From: Pycnopodia helianthoides | Lineage: Eukaryota; Echinodermata; Asteroidea; Forcipulatida; Asteriidae | Direction of reading: 5' to 3' | NCBI GenBank assembly: GCA_032158295.1 | Contig: CM063253.1 | Location: 5,921,001 to 5,985,000 of the forward strand | Length of the DNA: 64,000 nt | Shown: piece by piece, positions 46,245 to 57,005 of the stretch | Numbering within the stretch: the first letter of the stretch is position 1 | Layout of the letters: each line of letters opens with the position of its first letter | Position numbers and translations under genes: made by a program | Notes under the pieces: model-generated | Seen by the model: only the letters and a program-made list of their open reading frames with translations | The model's database searches: none | What the model was told of the DNA's origin: nothing

Positions 46245-47540
46245 CTAATTGTTAATGTTCTGATACTGCTTCTCAGCTGAACTCTGTGGCACCCTGACCG
46301 CTTCATAGCTGGTGGTGGTGCTGTCCTCTGGCTGAGCGTAGTCATGCTCTGGGCTTTCATTCTCTACTTCAACTGGTTGGTAGTAGGAATCTTGTGTGGG
46401 TTCCATGTAGACGCGATTCTTGTCCTCCGTTGTCTGCAGCTCCATGTAGGGATCAGGTTTGGTGACTCGGGGTTCTTTCTCAGATGTGAGTCTTTTTATC
46501 AGACGGTTCTTTCTGACATTACGAATACAGAGAATGACGGTAAAGGCGAAGAATGTAACAGCGAAGACCAAAACAACTATGAAAGCTAGAATCCATGGAG
46601 TCGAAGATGGGGGTTGATCAGACGAACCTTGAATTGTCATGGTGCTCGTAAGGTCATAGTTTTGTGACGTCAATGTTCGAGGTCCAGTAATTAGTTGCGT
46701 CATGGGATCTGTTTTCGGAACAACATGGAGGGAGTTACTTGTTTGTGTGGAGTATGCCGTAGTTTCTGTCGTGTGTAATGTCCCGGTGTTTTTCACTGTA
46801 ATTGGTCCAATATGACATGTATGTTGCATACCAGCGAAATACATTGATGATATGAAGCATTCGAATGCAACACCATTATTATAATCATCCGCTGTCAAAT
46901 CTAATGGCCTTACGACTGTATCGTTATCATTGTTGATTACTGATGTCCATGTGGTGTATCTAGTAGTCTGTATAGTTGGATTGATCGTCATTGTGACTGT
47001 TCCGTAACTGCTCTCAGATGAACACATTATTTGTAACTCTGTCCCTGCGTCTACTGTAATGGGTCCAGAAGGGGAGCACATAGGAAAGGACTCACTGGGG
47101 AAGTAAAACACTGAAAGTGTTACACTGGATGTGGCTACGATGTCGTGGCCTCCGATCGGTTTTGGGACATTGACATTACACACATATTCATCAGTATCGG
47201 TCCTCTGCACATTGGTGATGGTAAAGTTTTGGACAAATGTTCGGGTAGCCATATCTACCGATGTATCAAAGATGAATCGTCCATTCGTATCAACAGTGGT
47301 TTCACCCCATTTCAGAATCTGTACTGGGTCCTCAGTCCTGCACGCTACGATATGATCCGACTCGGGGTTTGTAGCGGTACACCTCATATCAACCTGCCCA
47401 CCCTCCTTACGATCAGCCTCTGGTGTTAAGATCTCCGCATACACTGCTGGTTGAGCAGTGACAACAACCAGGAATCCGCCTGCAACAAGTGAACACCAAA
47501 CACACAAAAACAAAACATACGTAGAGATACGTCTATCCAT
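46245..47540 (-). CDS. S-type Ig receptor with altered Ig1 core (Trp to Cys)
   Basis: 431 residues. The signal peptide has several changes (MDRRISTYVLFLCVW). In Ig1 the core tryptophan at 67 is replaced by cysteine within VACRTED, where others read VEWRTED or VQWATED; C54 and the closing cysteine remain. The stalk is longer than in the genes at 12693 and 19386 and shares its sequence with the gene at 57006, and the end of Ig2 resembles L genes (SSMYFAGMQ). Tail tyrosines are at 365, 378, 386, 387, 401, 412 and 426. Y387 reads SYYQPV, which fits the ITIM pattern SxYxxV, while Y412 is TSYEAV. The 5' flank starts L-like for about 20 bp, then switches to S-type, a recombination point. Confidence 0.9.
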   Translation of the reverse strand: MDRRISTYVLFLCVWCSLVAGGFLVVVTAQPAVYAEILTPEADRKEGGQVDMRCTATNPESDHIVACRTEDPVQILKWGETTVDTNGRFIFDTSVDMATRTFVQNFTITNVQRTDTDEYVCNVNVPKPIGGHDIVATSSVTLSVFYFPSESFPMCSPSGPITVDAGTELQIMCSSESSYGTVTMTINPTIQTTRYTTWTSVINNDNDTVVRPLDLTADDYNNGVAFECFISSMYFAGMQHTCHIGPITVKNTGTLHTTETTAYSTQTSNSLHVVPKTDPMTQLITGPRTLTSQNYDLTSTMTIQGSSDQPPSSTPWILAFIVVLVFAVTFFAFTVILCIRNVRKNRLIKRLTSEKEPRVTKPDPYMELQTTEDKNRVYMEPTQDSYYQPVEVENESPEHDYAQPEDSTTTSYEAVRVPQSSAEKQYQNINN

Positions 47541-47844
47541 TGTATTGAATCTGAGTTTATCTGAGGATATTTAATGTTTTCTTAAATTTATAAGAATATA
47601 ATCTATATTAGGACGTGAAATGTGACGTCAAAAAAGCGTGGCAGTTCAGTTGAGGTCATCAACTATGTATATGCCGCTCGCCCGAAGCACCCACGGCACT
47701 GACTGGGTCATTATTTACACTTTTTGGCTTGCGTTGAACATAAAATAGTTGATAAAAGAAAGTGGGTTCCTTTTGTCTCAAGCGAAAGGTAGGTCTTCCC
47801 GGCTAAATTTAGCAGAAATAAATTAAACTTCATCACAAAATGAA

Positions 47845-48025
47845 TTGGTCGGCGTAGCCTTCTACCTCTAGGACACCGGTTCGAATCCTATACGGGACAC
47901 TAGGTGGATTGGGTTTTCAGTCCCTGCCTGATCGTGCGGGTTTCCCCTGTAACAAATCTCTTGGTTTTCCTCGCACATCTAAAACTGGAACTTCCTTCCT
48001 CGTCTTCTATCCTTTGGGGTACTTG
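47845..48025 (+). repeat. tRNA-derived SINE, X-spacer copy 4
   Basis: B box GGTTCGAATCC at 47878-47888; A-box-like 'cggcgtagcc' about 28 bp upstream. Confidence 0.6.
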
Positions 48026-48996
48026 GCTATAAAGTATAGTAATTAAGTTCGCTTTTTGGGGGAATCCTTGGCTTCAAAACCAGAACAAATAAATCAATAA
48101 AATAACACGCATTCACATTCACGCAAATGTTTGCTAAGTGGTGAAATTGCACGGTTGACCAGCCTCTTGCTGCTGGCTTAGCTTTAATGAAGTTGAATGA
48201 ATTTGCGACCTGATGAGATTGAATCATCTTATTTGACCAGTGAATGCTTAACTGTTGAAACTGAATTACCCCTTTTGACTGTTGAATGCTGAAGCAATGG
48301 CACATTTATTTTCAGACATAATTGAATGAGCCTGGTGTTAAATTGAGTGAATTTCTGTTGAGAGTGGCCGGGAAAACCTATATTATGGAAAACATCTGGG
48401 CGATCTTTACAAAATGGGTTTTACGACATCTTAAGAAGTGAGTCTATAATCTTAATCAACCCTATTTTAAAAGGAAATGGACAACATAAACATCAAAATT
48501 TGCAGATAGAGAGAAATGGCAAATAAACGTGTAGAGGCGATGAGGCCCTAACTTTTATGATTGGGGTGGACTTTCAAGATATCACTTGTTGATATCAATC
48601 ACTCGTCATTAATTTATTCAAAGTCAACAGGTTCATACATATTAATACAATCTGATTATAAACGAATAGCTATTTTTATTAAAAGCCCATTTATTCCAAT
48701 ACCATTTATTTTGACTCAAAATCTTGTTATTGATTCTAATCTGAAAGTGTTGCCAGTAGTTTATTTATAGGAGCAGGATCATACATAATTATATATCGTA
48801 TTATTCCAAATGAATTTTCATATTATTTAAAAAACCATATAAAGCAGCTTTTTACATCATTGATGAATCTGAGTACAAACGAATTTACATTTTATTTTCT
48901 GACTCGGCCTAGTTTTATGATTAAAACCTGAAAATGTGGTGTGAAAATAAATTCAAGTCGCTGTGTCGTCATGATCCAAGCAGGCCTGTGGCTTTA

Positions 48997-49110
48997 CATG
49001 GAATTACGAACTTTGACATAGTTACTGCACGCGTGCGCACTCCATCCGTATCATTCTATGGAGAGCGCGTGCGCGCGTGCAGTAACTGGGTGGGAGTTCA
49101 TAATTCCATG
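48997..49110. repeat. GC-rich palindrome, X-spacer copy 4
   Basis: Arms 'gttactgcacgcgtgcgc' and 'gcgcgcgtgcagtaac' around a short loop; outer arms end in 'catggaatta' and 'taattccatg'. Confidence 0.75.
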
Positions 49111-49924
49111 TCCAGCAACAAGTCTGCTTTGGTCATAACGACAGAGTCACTCTAATCCTAACGTCCACCAATCATATCGATTTCATTTTTTACCATTACT
49201 GTAAAAACATACATTACAATAAACATGACTTTGACAGAAATAACTTCCTTGAATAGTGTTTTTCTTCTGAATAAGCATGGATGCATTTGCAAATTTTACA
49301 TCATCGTTTCATGCCTTTTAATGGGAACGTTTTTACGATATTGATTTGATTTGATTTCTTGTTTTATTCCAGAAGGAACATACCCCATTACCCTTGGGAA
49401 CGGTTACAACAATATTTAAAATATACAAATTGCAGTTTACATCGTGGCGGAGGAGTTAGCAAAAGCATCAATATTAATCTAATTACTTTGAACATTAATT
49501 TCATTTAACTTAGCAGACATACAAATATAATTGGCTAAGCAATATACAATACATTTTTGTTTAAGAGGTCATTAACAAAATAAATTTGTCTCTTTCCGAT
49601 AGCATACTAATATCTGCATTACTTTTACAAACAGTATCATACATGGTTTTTCTCAATTTTTTTTACATTGGACATTAGTTTATTCTGTAAATTTAATTTG
49701 GATGCGTTTACATAAACAATGTGTACATGCATGCATTTTAAAATCTTAAAACTCTTATGCCCACAAGACAGACCGATTTCATGCAAGTGAAATAATCAAA
49801 AAATTACGAAATGGTTGTGATTACAGAATAGTAAAGGTTTCCAACCACAACGCTGTTTGGAAGTTACGGGAGATAGTGAAGGGGAAACTTGGTGGACGTG
49901 TGAGAACACCCATTGGCGATGGTG

Positions 49925-50015
49925 TGGAGGTGGGTGTGGCATTGGGTGTGGCATTGGGTGTGGCATTGGGTGTGGCATTGGGTGTGGCATTGGGTGTGGC
50001 AGTGGGTGCGCGTGT
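49925..50015. repeat. 12-bp minisatellite, longest allele (about 7 units)
   Basis: Repeats of 'tgggtgtggcat' with a variant last unit. Frames on both strands through it give repeated Ala-Leu-Gly-Val or Ala-Thr-Pro-Asn, which are artefacts of the 12-bp period. Confidence 0.85.
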
Positions 50016-50477
50016 AGTTGGATACATACACAACCAATTGATACGAAGAAACAAAAACTTCTGCAGTAATTTTTCCTTATTAAAATTCGTGACGCTTTTG
50101 ACACATTTTTTTCTAAGAAGCATAATTTTTACAATGAAGTTAGAAGTCGAGGTTCAATAGGTTGCATTTTTTTGCGTGGTTCTCTTTTCAGCAAGGCAGG
50201 GTTTTATAAAAAAAAAAACACAATTATTTCTCGTTATCGGTACAATATAAAACCCAAATTATGTTAATTGTGAATATTTTGTCATTATTTATAAAGTGTG
50301 ATAGAGAAATTGAGGACAAAATGTCTTGGCTAACGATATAGATTCTCAGGATCATGGTAGTATAATAACCCGATTACAAAAGAATATCTCTGCAAAATGT
50401 ATACAAATGAACCATGAAAACTGATGTCAAAAATTGCTATGGTTCGTAAAACTGATATGAGGGGGATGAAGATGCTG

Positions 50478-50487
50478 TTTATTTATT
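50478..50487 (-). terminator. Polyadenylation signal of the L gene at 50625
   Basis: Two overlapping AATAAA hexamers on the minus strand, about 140 bp beyond the stop. Confidence 0.55.
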
Positions 50488-50624
50488 CGAGGCATAAATA
50501 AGAACGGATATGCAATAGGAGTAGGTACGAGGATGAAATTGGGAGAGAGAATACCGGGCCTGGTGGCAAGGAGAAGGGCCGAGTCCTGCTCATCCTACGA
50601 TATCTATATTAATATAGATCAATG

Positions 50625-52418
50625 TTAGTTTCTCATTACGCTGGAGTACATCACTGCTTCAGATTCTGGTTGTGGGTTGCTGCCGTCATCTAGAATCTCA
50701 TCTGATGACAAATCCAAATCAGCATAGACAATGTGATCCTCAGATCCTGGGTTGCCATGACTACTTTGCTGCCTCATGGGTACAGATACTTGGGCATATG
50801 AAGCATCGCCAGCATTTTCCTGGCTTGGGGTACCGTCGTTGACGCTTGTTGGGGGTGGGGAAGAGGGTATCATCCGGTCATCGTGGGAACGAGTCGACGC
50901 GTTACTCCTACGCTCTGTTGGTTTGGGTTTATAGGGTGTGGGCTTACTAGGTCGAGTTGGTCTGACTACAGCCGTCGGTTTGATGGGTGTGGATAAGTCG
51001 TCCCCAGAGGGCGATGTTGTTCTATCATAGACACTGGAATCAAATGCGGGATTGTTGTAACTCTGCTGAGTTGTAGGATCATCCGTCAGGTCTGACTGTT
51101 GCTTCTTCACTTCATGTTCAGTCCTTTTAGTTCGGGTACGGAATGGTTTTGCGTATATTAGACTTGGATCAGTCGCCTCTGCTGTTCGTACCGGCGCAGT
51201 GTCATCATAAGTTGCGCCTGGTCCGGATATTGGGCTATGGGACGGGACATATATGATATTATCCTGTAACCCATGTTGTGTTGAGTCAAGCTCTCCATAC
51301 TCGTTGAAACTGATCTGAGAATGTTCAAGTCTATCTAGTGTCAATTCAGTATTTGTTTGATTGATGTCTGCATTGGACTGTCCTGATTTGGGATCCGAGT
51401 TGCCGGAGCGTCGTTTACAGCAAATAAAGATCAGGATTACGATGAGAAGAAATACAATTAGTCCTCCGGCTACTGCTCCGACAATGACGGCAGGACTGAA
51501 CGAAGCTGCGGCTGTAGATTGAGTGGATGCCGAGGAGGACGTTGAAGTTACTTCATTCTCTGAAGTTGGCGTAAAATTTCCAGTCGATGGTGTCGTACAT
51601 CCTGACGTGGATGATGTTGACGTGAATGATGTTGTGGGTTCTGTCATGGGTAATGTCACGGTGTTTCTCACTGTAATTGGTCCGATATGACATGTACATT
51701 GCATACCAGCGAAATACATTGATGATATGAAGCATTCGAATGCAACACAATTATCAGAATCATCCACTGTCAAATCTAATGTACTTATGACTGTATCGTT
51801 ATCATCGTTGATTACTGATGTCCATGTGGTGTATCTAGTAGTCTGTATAGTGGGATTGATCGTCAATGTGACTGTTCCGTGACTGCTCTCAGATGAACAA
51901 CTCATATGTAACTCTGTCCCTGCGTCTACTGTAATGGGTCCAGAAGGGGAGCACATAGGGAAGGACTCACTGGGGAAGTATAACACTGAAAGTGTTACTC
52001 TGGATGTGGCTACGATGTCGCTGCCTCCGGTCGGTATTTGGTTATTGACTTTACACACATATTCATCAGCATCGGCCCTCTGCACATTGGTGATGGTAAA
52101 GTCTTGAACAACTGTTTGAGTATTCAAATATATCGATGTTTCGAAGATGAATCGTCCATTCGCACTCCAAACAGTAGCTTCACCCCATCTCAGGGTTTTC
52201 TTTGGGTCTTCGGTTGCCCACTGAACGGTATGACTTGACCCTATCTTATTAGCGATACACCTCATATCAACCTGCCCGCCCTCCTTACGATCGGCCTCTG
52301 GTGTTAAGATCTCCGCTGACACTGTTGGTTGAGCAGTGACAACCATCAGGAATCCGCCTGCATCAAGTGAACACCAAACACACACCAGCAAAACATACAT
52401 GGAGATCCTTCCATCCAT
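50625..52418 (-). CDS. L-type Ig receptor with two ITIMs and extra cysteines
   Basis: 597 residues, aligned without gaps to the gene at 24158. Both C-terminal ITIMs are intact (HIVYADL, Y565; AVMYSSV, Y591), as are NEYGEL, YNNP and SYAQV. The end is VMRN instead of VMIK. Ig1 is the most divergent of the L genes (CIANKIGSSHTVQWATEDPKKTL; NNQIPTGGSD before strand G). Three cysteines are unique to this copy: C224 and C241 in Ig2, and C274 in the stalk (TSGCTT). They could form an extra disulfide or allow covalent dimers. The stalk N-glycosylation site NST is lost (NFT remains). Neighbour across spacer X is the S gene at 46245. Confidence 0.92.
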   Translation of the reverse strand: MDGRISMYVLLVCVWCSLDAGGFLMVVTAQPTVSAEILTPEADRKEGGQVDMRCIANKIGSSHTVQWATEDPKKTLRWGEATVWSANGRFIFETSIYLNTQTVVQDFTITNVQRADADEYVCKVNNQIPTGGSDIVATSRVTLSVLYFPSESFPMCSPSGPITVDAGTELHMSCSSESSHGTVTLTINPTIQTTRYTTWTSVINDDNDTVISTLDLTVDDSDNCVAFECFISSMYFAGMQCTCHIGPITVRNTVTLPMTEPTTSFTSTSSTSGCTTPSTGNFTPTSENEVTSTSSSASTQSTAAASFSPAVIVGAVAGGLIVFLLIVILIFICCKRRSGNSDPKSGQSNADINQTNTELTLDRLEHSQISFNEYGELDSTQHGLQDNIIYVPSHSPISGPGATYDDTAPVRTAEATDPSLIYAKPFRTRTKRTEHEVKKQQSDLTDDPTTQQSYNNPAFDSSVYDRTTSPSGDDLSTPIKPTAVVRPTRPSKPTPYKPKPTERRSNASTRSHDDRMIPSSPPPTSVNDGTPSQENAGDASYAQVSVPMRQQSSHGNPGSEDHIVYADLDLSSDEILDDGSNPQPESEAVMYSSVMRN

Positions 52419-52784
52419 TGTATTGAATCTGAGTTTATTAAGTTGCTACTAAATCATTCCTGGTCACGACGGATAAAGGATGGAAATGCACGAAGTAGAA
52501 TGATCCTGCGTTCACACACAACTCAATGTAACCGTGATTTCATGTACATGTATTTAACAATGAAGTTAACTTGGTTGTACTTCCTCATACTGAGCACCAC
52601 ACGTCAATGAACTTCAACAGTAATACAAGTCTGGGTTTTCTATGTATCGAGTCATGTTTTACAATGAGAATTATAATGTCACAATTCAACTGAATCTAGA
52701 ACGACCATACCTCAACTAACACATACCATGAAAATACTCTACTACTTTAGCACAGCCACAAATCGAGTGATTGTAACATTTTAA

Positions 52785-54375
52785 CTTTAAAACAAGGTCT
52801 GATGGTAGAAAGAAACAACTGTAGAGACAAAATACAGTGAGATTATACGACAGAGGAGTTCTGTTGAAAAAGGAATAAAATATTAACGCCAGTGATTAAT
52901 ATAAATTTCTGATTTATGTTTTGGTGAAACTTGTACCATGCAGATCAGAACTAATGTTTGCCACCAGAACGAAAAACCGTTCACCTTTCATCGAATAAGT
53001 TATTAAAACATGTCACTTGAAGTTTTTGTAACAACAGTACAGAGCTAAAATATTGACAAATTGAAAACACGAATATCTTTCAATACACTGGGCACAACAG
53101 GAATTTAATTTAAATCAGTCATTTCGCATTGATTCAATTCGACTGAATCATGAGACTATGGCCTGCAGTGTTATGGTTTGGTACAAATCGTAACAATAAC
53201 TTAGCGGTAGAGTGCGCCCTCTATCCTGTCTCCCTGTCTAGTATGATCATTTTGGTCGTTTTGAATAATAGCTAATTTAATATAATTCATATAGTACATG
53301 AATGAAGTGGTAATGGTAACCACTAATTTAGCTTTTTCACTTTCGTTAGAAAACAAAAGAGCGTACCTTGAGTGGCAAATGTACTGTTCAATGAAGTGAC
53401 GTCACTAACGCAGGGACCTGCAGTGACCAAACTCAAGACTGGGTTAGTTGGGGAGAACCCAGAGAGCCTTGGAAATGACGTACAATGTCAGAAGGGTGAC
53501 AATAAGATGGAGGACGATGATGGGATTATCACTTTCAAAGGGGTCCAACAGGTCTAATGGTAGAAAGAAACAACTGAAGAGACAAAACACAGTGAGATTA
53601 CGACAGGAAGTTTCATTGAAAAAGGAATAGAATATTAACGCCAGTGAATAATATCAGTTTCTGATTTATGATTCAGTGAAACTTGTACCATGCAGATCAG
53701 AACTGATGTTCGCCACCAGAATAAAAAACCGTTCAACTTTCACCGAATAAGTTATTAAAACATGTCACTCTAAGTTTTTGCAACAATAGTACAGAGCTTA
53801 AATGTTGACAAATTGATATCATGAATATCTTTAAATACACTTGGCACAACCAATAATTTAATTTAAGTCAATCGTTTTCCATTGATTCAATTCGACTGAA
53901 TCATGTGACTTGCTGATACGTGGTATGCTTCCGATGCAAAATGCCCCGTCCCCAAATTTCCTAGCAGTGTTATGGTTTGGTACACATCCTAACATTAACT
54001 TAGCAGAAGACTGCGCCCTCTATCCAGTCTCCCTGTCTAGTATGATCATTGTGTTCGTTTTAAATGACAGACAATTTAATACAATCCATCTTATGTCGAG
54101 AGATTGGAAACGGTAACAAGAAATTTAGTTGTTTTACATTTTTTACTAAAAAAAGAGCTGTACCTTGAGAGGTAACCGGTAGTGAAAATCTGCTTTGATT
54201 GTGAACAAAAATGTAGCGGCTTCTGAAAAGTTCAATGAAGAGACGTCACTTAACGCAGGGACCCGCAGTGACCAAACTCAAGACTGGGTTAGTTGGGGAG
54301 AACCCAGAGAGCCTTGGAAATGACGTACAATGTCAGGAGGGTGACAATAAGATGGAGGACGATGATGGGATTATC
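52785..54375. repeat. Tandem duplication within Y spacer, two copies
   Basis: The block from 'ggtctgatggtagaaagaaac' to 'gatgggattatcactttc' (first copy) is followed directly by a second version ending at about 54375. Other Y spacers have it once. The two copies differ by small indels and substitutions, so each may derive from a different array member. Confidence 0.75.
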
Positions 54376-56080
54376 ATTTTCAAAATGATTTACTAAATAA
54401 TAATTTACTATGAACATTATAAATATTGTGAAATAACAAGGTGCAAATGTATAGGGGCTGATGCACAAACAGTCATTTCTTAAAGCTTTGTACAACATTA
54501 TTATCGATAGAAAAGGTTCGATTTCATTATGAAAGCCCACTCCCTATAAAGCTCACACACACACCAGTACCAATTCTCAGAGAATTAATCCCATATGAAA
54601 AACTCGGAAAGTCATGCATTTTCATAAATTCTAATTGCCGCAGTCTGTACAAAGAATTATAAACATAAACAGAATCCCTGACCAAAAATATGACCTTTTA
54701 TTCGTTGTTGTCATTCTTTGTTGATGGGATCACATAATGTAGTCGACTGACTTAGTCATGTTGTTTGTCAGTTGATTACAAACTTACGTTGTACCAATTT
54801 GAATCCACAACGAATGATTCAAAACGGGGTCCGATCAGACAATCGAGCACTCTAGATAACTGAAACGCAGTGAGCCATAGAAGGGAGGGGCACATTGCGG
54901 GCGTTCCTTAGGACATCTGGCCAGGGTTATTCCTGCACCACGAGCCGCGGCGATAGGAGTCGTTTTCCGTTCTTTACATTTCCTGAATTTAGTATTCTTT
55001 AGGTTATTTCCACCAAGTGAATTATCCACGATCGAAAGTTAACATATAAAGGAGTCAGCTCTTTGATACTGCACGATCATTTTGCTCAATATGTTCCTGG
55101 GTGAGTTGACGGAAATTTAGAGAAAACTTGAGTTCACTAGAGAGAGCTTAGTTTATAGTTCATCCCGAAAGTAGTATTGAAACGTAATAACGCAGATCCA
55201 GCAGTTACGAAATATTATAAAGTGTTTATTAGACTCACCGCGGGTAGTATTACAACACATTGATTTAGAATTTTGAACCGGCAGCCATCTTGAAAAAAAC
55301 TACTTTGCAAATTCTTGGAGAACTTAATGTGAGCTTGATTTATAGTAAATCATAATAAGGATAATGCGGGAAACTTTTTCAGAAATAACATATTCTTCAT
55401 TTGTTTGAGAAAATAGAGAATTTTAGCGAATAATCTGTGAGATTTATATCAGGTTGCACCAGGGAGTCCTCTTAACATTTAATTCAAAACTCAACAGAGG
55501 GCTCACTTTTCAATTTGTTTTTGTAATGCATTTTTATATATGAAGTCATAGCTTTATGTCGATTTAATAATTTACAGCAGTAAAGTTACTCCATCTCACC
55601 TATTCAAACATAATCATTGAGGATGATGAGAGGTTTGATCAAACAGCATCTTAATAAACAAGGAACAGGTAAGAAAATACGTTCTTAAACTTCACATTGT
55701 AATTTGATTTGATTTAACAAAAGGAAAAAGCAGTGAACAATTGTACATAAACTTGATTGAAAGGAGTCTGGACCGAGCCGAATTAGTGTAATTCCGCTGG
55801 GCGGTGACACGAAACCGCTGCCTGCAATTCTTGTCGTTATTGCGCCAATTGAAAGTATTGATTGAATTCGCATGGAATGATAAGAGCTTCGTTTTGCTTA
55901 AAGTCGATATTTGACACACAAATAATTAAAATTGATACGAGGACATTACATCACCTGTTCTTATCGTTAGATGTGTTCGTATACCACCACCTATAGCTGT
56001 AGTTTTAGTTGCTAGCTGTTTGTTTGAAATGTTTATGTATATACAATGTTTTACAGAGGTAAATTTTAGTCCTCACATAT

Positions 56081-56704
56081 CGTCACCGACGCCACGAACT
56101 GGCACACTGTGTACAAACCCACTTTTTTTAGTTTTCAGTTTTTTGCATGATTAGACAATGTTAACCAAGGCCTACAATTTCATGAAGTTTCAACGGGAGC
56201 TTTACTTTTTGAATTACGATGATGAGGCTAGGCAACTTTGCACCGAAACTGACAATTTTCGTCGCCACGAACTGACACTATCAATTTACCATTGCAACAC
56301 ACGGCGCGCACAAACCTCAAAAGTGAAAAAAAAACGTTTCCACAAACCTTGGTGTGTAGCGCGCGCTGACCTACATTTTCACGAACTTACACACACGCAT
56401 TGTAATACATTGGATGGTGTCACTTCGTGGCGACGGAAAATGCCTGGTTGCGTAAATTTTCGACGCCACGAACTGACAAAAACCTTTCTTACTTTATTGC
56501 TGATTAATTTAGGACGAAAATCAGTATGGCTGAAGTTTAAAGCATTAAGTCCCCACTACAAGAAAACTAGTTGAAAAATACCTCGGAATTTTGTAGGAAC
56601 GCTTGATTTTAAAAAACGTTCAACTTTAAACGCTGTTTTCTCCGATTGCTACTTTTTACTGGTAGTGGTATCTACGTGTGTGTCGGTTCGTGGCGTCGGT
56701 GACG
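56081..56704. mobile_element. CGTCACCGACG element, copy 2 (624 bp)
   Basis: Ends CGTCACCGACGCCACGAACTG and near-complement CGTGGCGTCGGTGACG, flanked by ATAT (56077-56080 and 56705-56708). It carries repeated 'cgccacgaactgacac' motifs. The open frame at 56158-56574 lies wholly inside; the other copy does not keep it, so I treat it as chance. Confidence 0.82.
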
Positions 56705-57005
56705 ATATAAAGTTCATTGTTGTTGGCTAGTGTGAGTTTTAACTGCTCTAGTAGGAATTTAGTAATCATTATAAAACAAATTTGTACAGAGATTGTTATA
56801 AAAGGTAGCTCAAACCAAAGCTACAAAATGTCTTTTCCTGGTCCATGATGATGTTTTACTTTTTGTATTGAAGCGTACTATAGGGGAGATATTTGTTCAC
56901 AGTGCGTTGTGTACTTGTGTATTATCCGCACTTCATTGAAACGAGTGATTTTCTGCCAGAATTCTGCATCTGCTATACCATTATGTACATGTATATCATC
57001 AATGT

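Larger units (their letters stand above)
47541..50624. other. X spacer, copy 4 (5' part shortened)
   Basis: The first 400 bp or so of the usual S gene upstream region is missing. The rest holds a SINE (about 47845-48025, B box 47878-47888), the palindrome (48997-49110), the longest 12-bp minisatellite of the window (about 49925-50015) and the L gene 3' region with AATAAA (50478-50487). No gene seen. Confidence 0.6.
52419..57005. other. Y spacer, copy 5 (with internal duplication and transposon)
   Basis: Contains a tandem duplication of about 0.75-0.83 kb (about 52785-53540 and 53541-54375), each copy starting at 'caaggtct.atggtagaaag' and ending at 'gatgatgggattatca'. It also holds an intact TTAA site (55039-55042) that is the empty target for the 8-kb element, the plus-strand TATAAA (55045-55050), and the 624-bp element at 56081-56704. 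No gene supportable. Confidence 0.65.

Noticed and set aside
49796..50160. Pro-His or Gly-Val-Ala-Leu repeat proteins
   Set aside because: Artefact of the 12-bp minisatellite, open in several frames by period alone.
56158..56574. 138-codon plus-strand frame
   Set aside because: Entirely inside a transposon copy; the homologous copy at 44996-45436 is not open through the same frame.
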